DNA of 6,979 nucleotides from positions 1 to 6,979 of the forward strand of contig JAFAZL010000646.1 of the NCBI GenBank assembly GCA_019239815.1. The letters are read 5' to 3'. Source of the stretch: Acidobacteriota bacterium. GTDB lineage: Bacteria; Acidobacteriota; Terriglobia; Acidoferrales; UBA7541. This document shows positions 6,449-6,979 of the stretch, in pieces. The position numbers and the translations under genes were made by a program. The stretch's first letter is position 1, and each line of letters starts with the position of its first letter. The notes under the pieces were generated by a model that was not told where the DNA came from, made no database searches, and worked only from the letters and a program-made list of their open reading frames with translations.

Positions 6449-6979
6449 GAACCGACCCCACAATCCGCTACTCGGTGGTGGTTCCCTTCTTCAACGAGCA
6501 GGAAAACATCCCTCCGCTCTACATGAAGATCACCGAGGTCATGGACTCGATCGGCGAGCCCTACGAACTGATCTTCATTGATGATGGAAGCCGCGATAAC
6601 TCCTTCAAGGTTCTCTCGGACATCTACGAGCACGACCACCGCGTCAACATCGTTCGCCTGCGCCGCAATTTCGGCCAGACCTCCGCGCTCAAAGCTGGTT
6701 TCGATTTCGCACGCGGCGACGTCGTCATCTCGATGGACGGCGACCTTCAGCACGATCCCGAAGAAATTCCGCGCTTCCTCGAGAAAATCGAAGAAGGCTT
6801 CGACCTTGTCAGCGGCTGGCGCTACGCCCGCCGCGATCACTGGCTCATGCGCCAGTTCCCCAGCCGCGTCGCCAACTGGATGATGGCCAAGCTGAGTGGC
6901 TTCGATCTTCACGACTTCGGCACCACCTTCAAAGCCTACAAGCGCGAAATCATTCAGGAAATCCAGCTCTACGGTGAAT
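6445..6979 (+). CDS. Family-2 glycosyltransferase, polyprenyl-phosphate sugar transferase type (DPM1/ArnC/GtrB-like), C-terminus outside the window
   Basis: The first 178 codons are present, open to the window edge. The GT-A nucleotide-sugar fold is clear: VVVPFFNEQENI (about 11-22), FIDDGSRDNS (about 48-57), RNFGQTSALKAGF, then the metal-binding SMDGDLQHDP with the DxD-type acidic cluster, and a later FDLVSGWRYARRDHW and HDFGTTFKAYKREI. This pattern fits enzymes moving a sugar from a nucleotide donor to undecaprenyl phosphate or another lipid at the membrane; the C-terminal transmembrane helices, if any, are not visible. The start ATG overlaps the deacetylase stop (ATGA, 6445-6448) with no good ribosome binding site of its own, so it is probably translated by coupling. 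The sugar and lipid acceptor cannot be told from this part. Confidence 0.88.
   Translation, partial: MRTDPTIRYSVVVPFFNEQENIPPLYMKITEVMDSIGEPYELIFIDDGSRDNSFKVLSDIYEHDHRVNIVRLRRNFGQTSALKAGFDFARGDVVISMDGDLQHDPEEIPRFLEKIEEGFDLVSGWRYARRDHWLMRQFPSRVANWMMAKLSGFDLHDFGTTFKAYKREIIQEIQLYGE

Noticed and set aside
1..6979. CRISPR array, tRNA, rRNA or defence system
   Set aside because: No regularly spaced repeats, no cloverleaf or rRNA-like stretch, and no nuclease, toxin or transposase gene was recognised.

Overview
The window looks like chromosomal DNA of an Acidobacteriota member (Koribacter/Solibacter-like). The evidence is indirect: GC-rich coding DNA with C-ending codons, a very long secreted S53 (pro-kumamolisin) peptidase with bacterial Ig-like repeats, short PilZ-like proteins of a style common in that phylum, and several families of small palindromic intergenic repeats. 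No rRNA or marker gene is present, so the assignment is an inference.

Layout. Positions 1-42 hold the first 14 codons of a minus-strand gene that runs off the left edge. Positions 43-476 form a divergent noncoding region. Positions 477-4343 (+) encode a 1288-residue secreted sedolisin/kumamolisin-type serine-carboxyl peptidase: signal peptide, pro-domain, catalytic domain with the Glu/Asp/Asp/Ser residues visible, then four Ig-like modules. The last Ig module is interrupted by a 73-residue block containing two hydrophobic segments, an Arg-rich turn and a lipobox-like LQGC. This is the most unusual structure in the window. A 14-bp-stem bidirectional terminator (4401-4431) lies between this gene and the convergent minus-strand pair, together with a three-armed GGGTGC palindrome and a heptanucleotide repeat.

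Positions 4575-5302 (-) hold two small PilZ-like genes overlapping by ATGA, with a good sigma70-like promoter at 5321-5349. Both have lost part of the canonical c-di-GMP motif. Between them and the next plus-strand genes is a repeat-rich spacer holding a 21-nt perfect palindrome and a copy of the widespread CATTCCGAGCG-type dispersed repeat. Positions 5564-6448 (+) encode a YdjC/ChbG/HpnK-type carbohydrate deacetylase. It overlaps by ATGA with a family-2 glycosyltransferase (6445 to the window end, truncated) of the polyprenyl-phosphate sugar transferase type.

How the genes relate. The deacetylase and glycosyltransferase are almost certainly co-translated. They resemble the glycosyltransferase plus deacetylase logic of HpnI/HpnK (hopanoid glucosamine) or ArnC/ArnD (lipid-linked aminosugar). 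The peptidase stands alone as a secreted, probably membrane-tethered enzyme. The PilZ pair looks like a two-subunit regulatory unit of unknown target.
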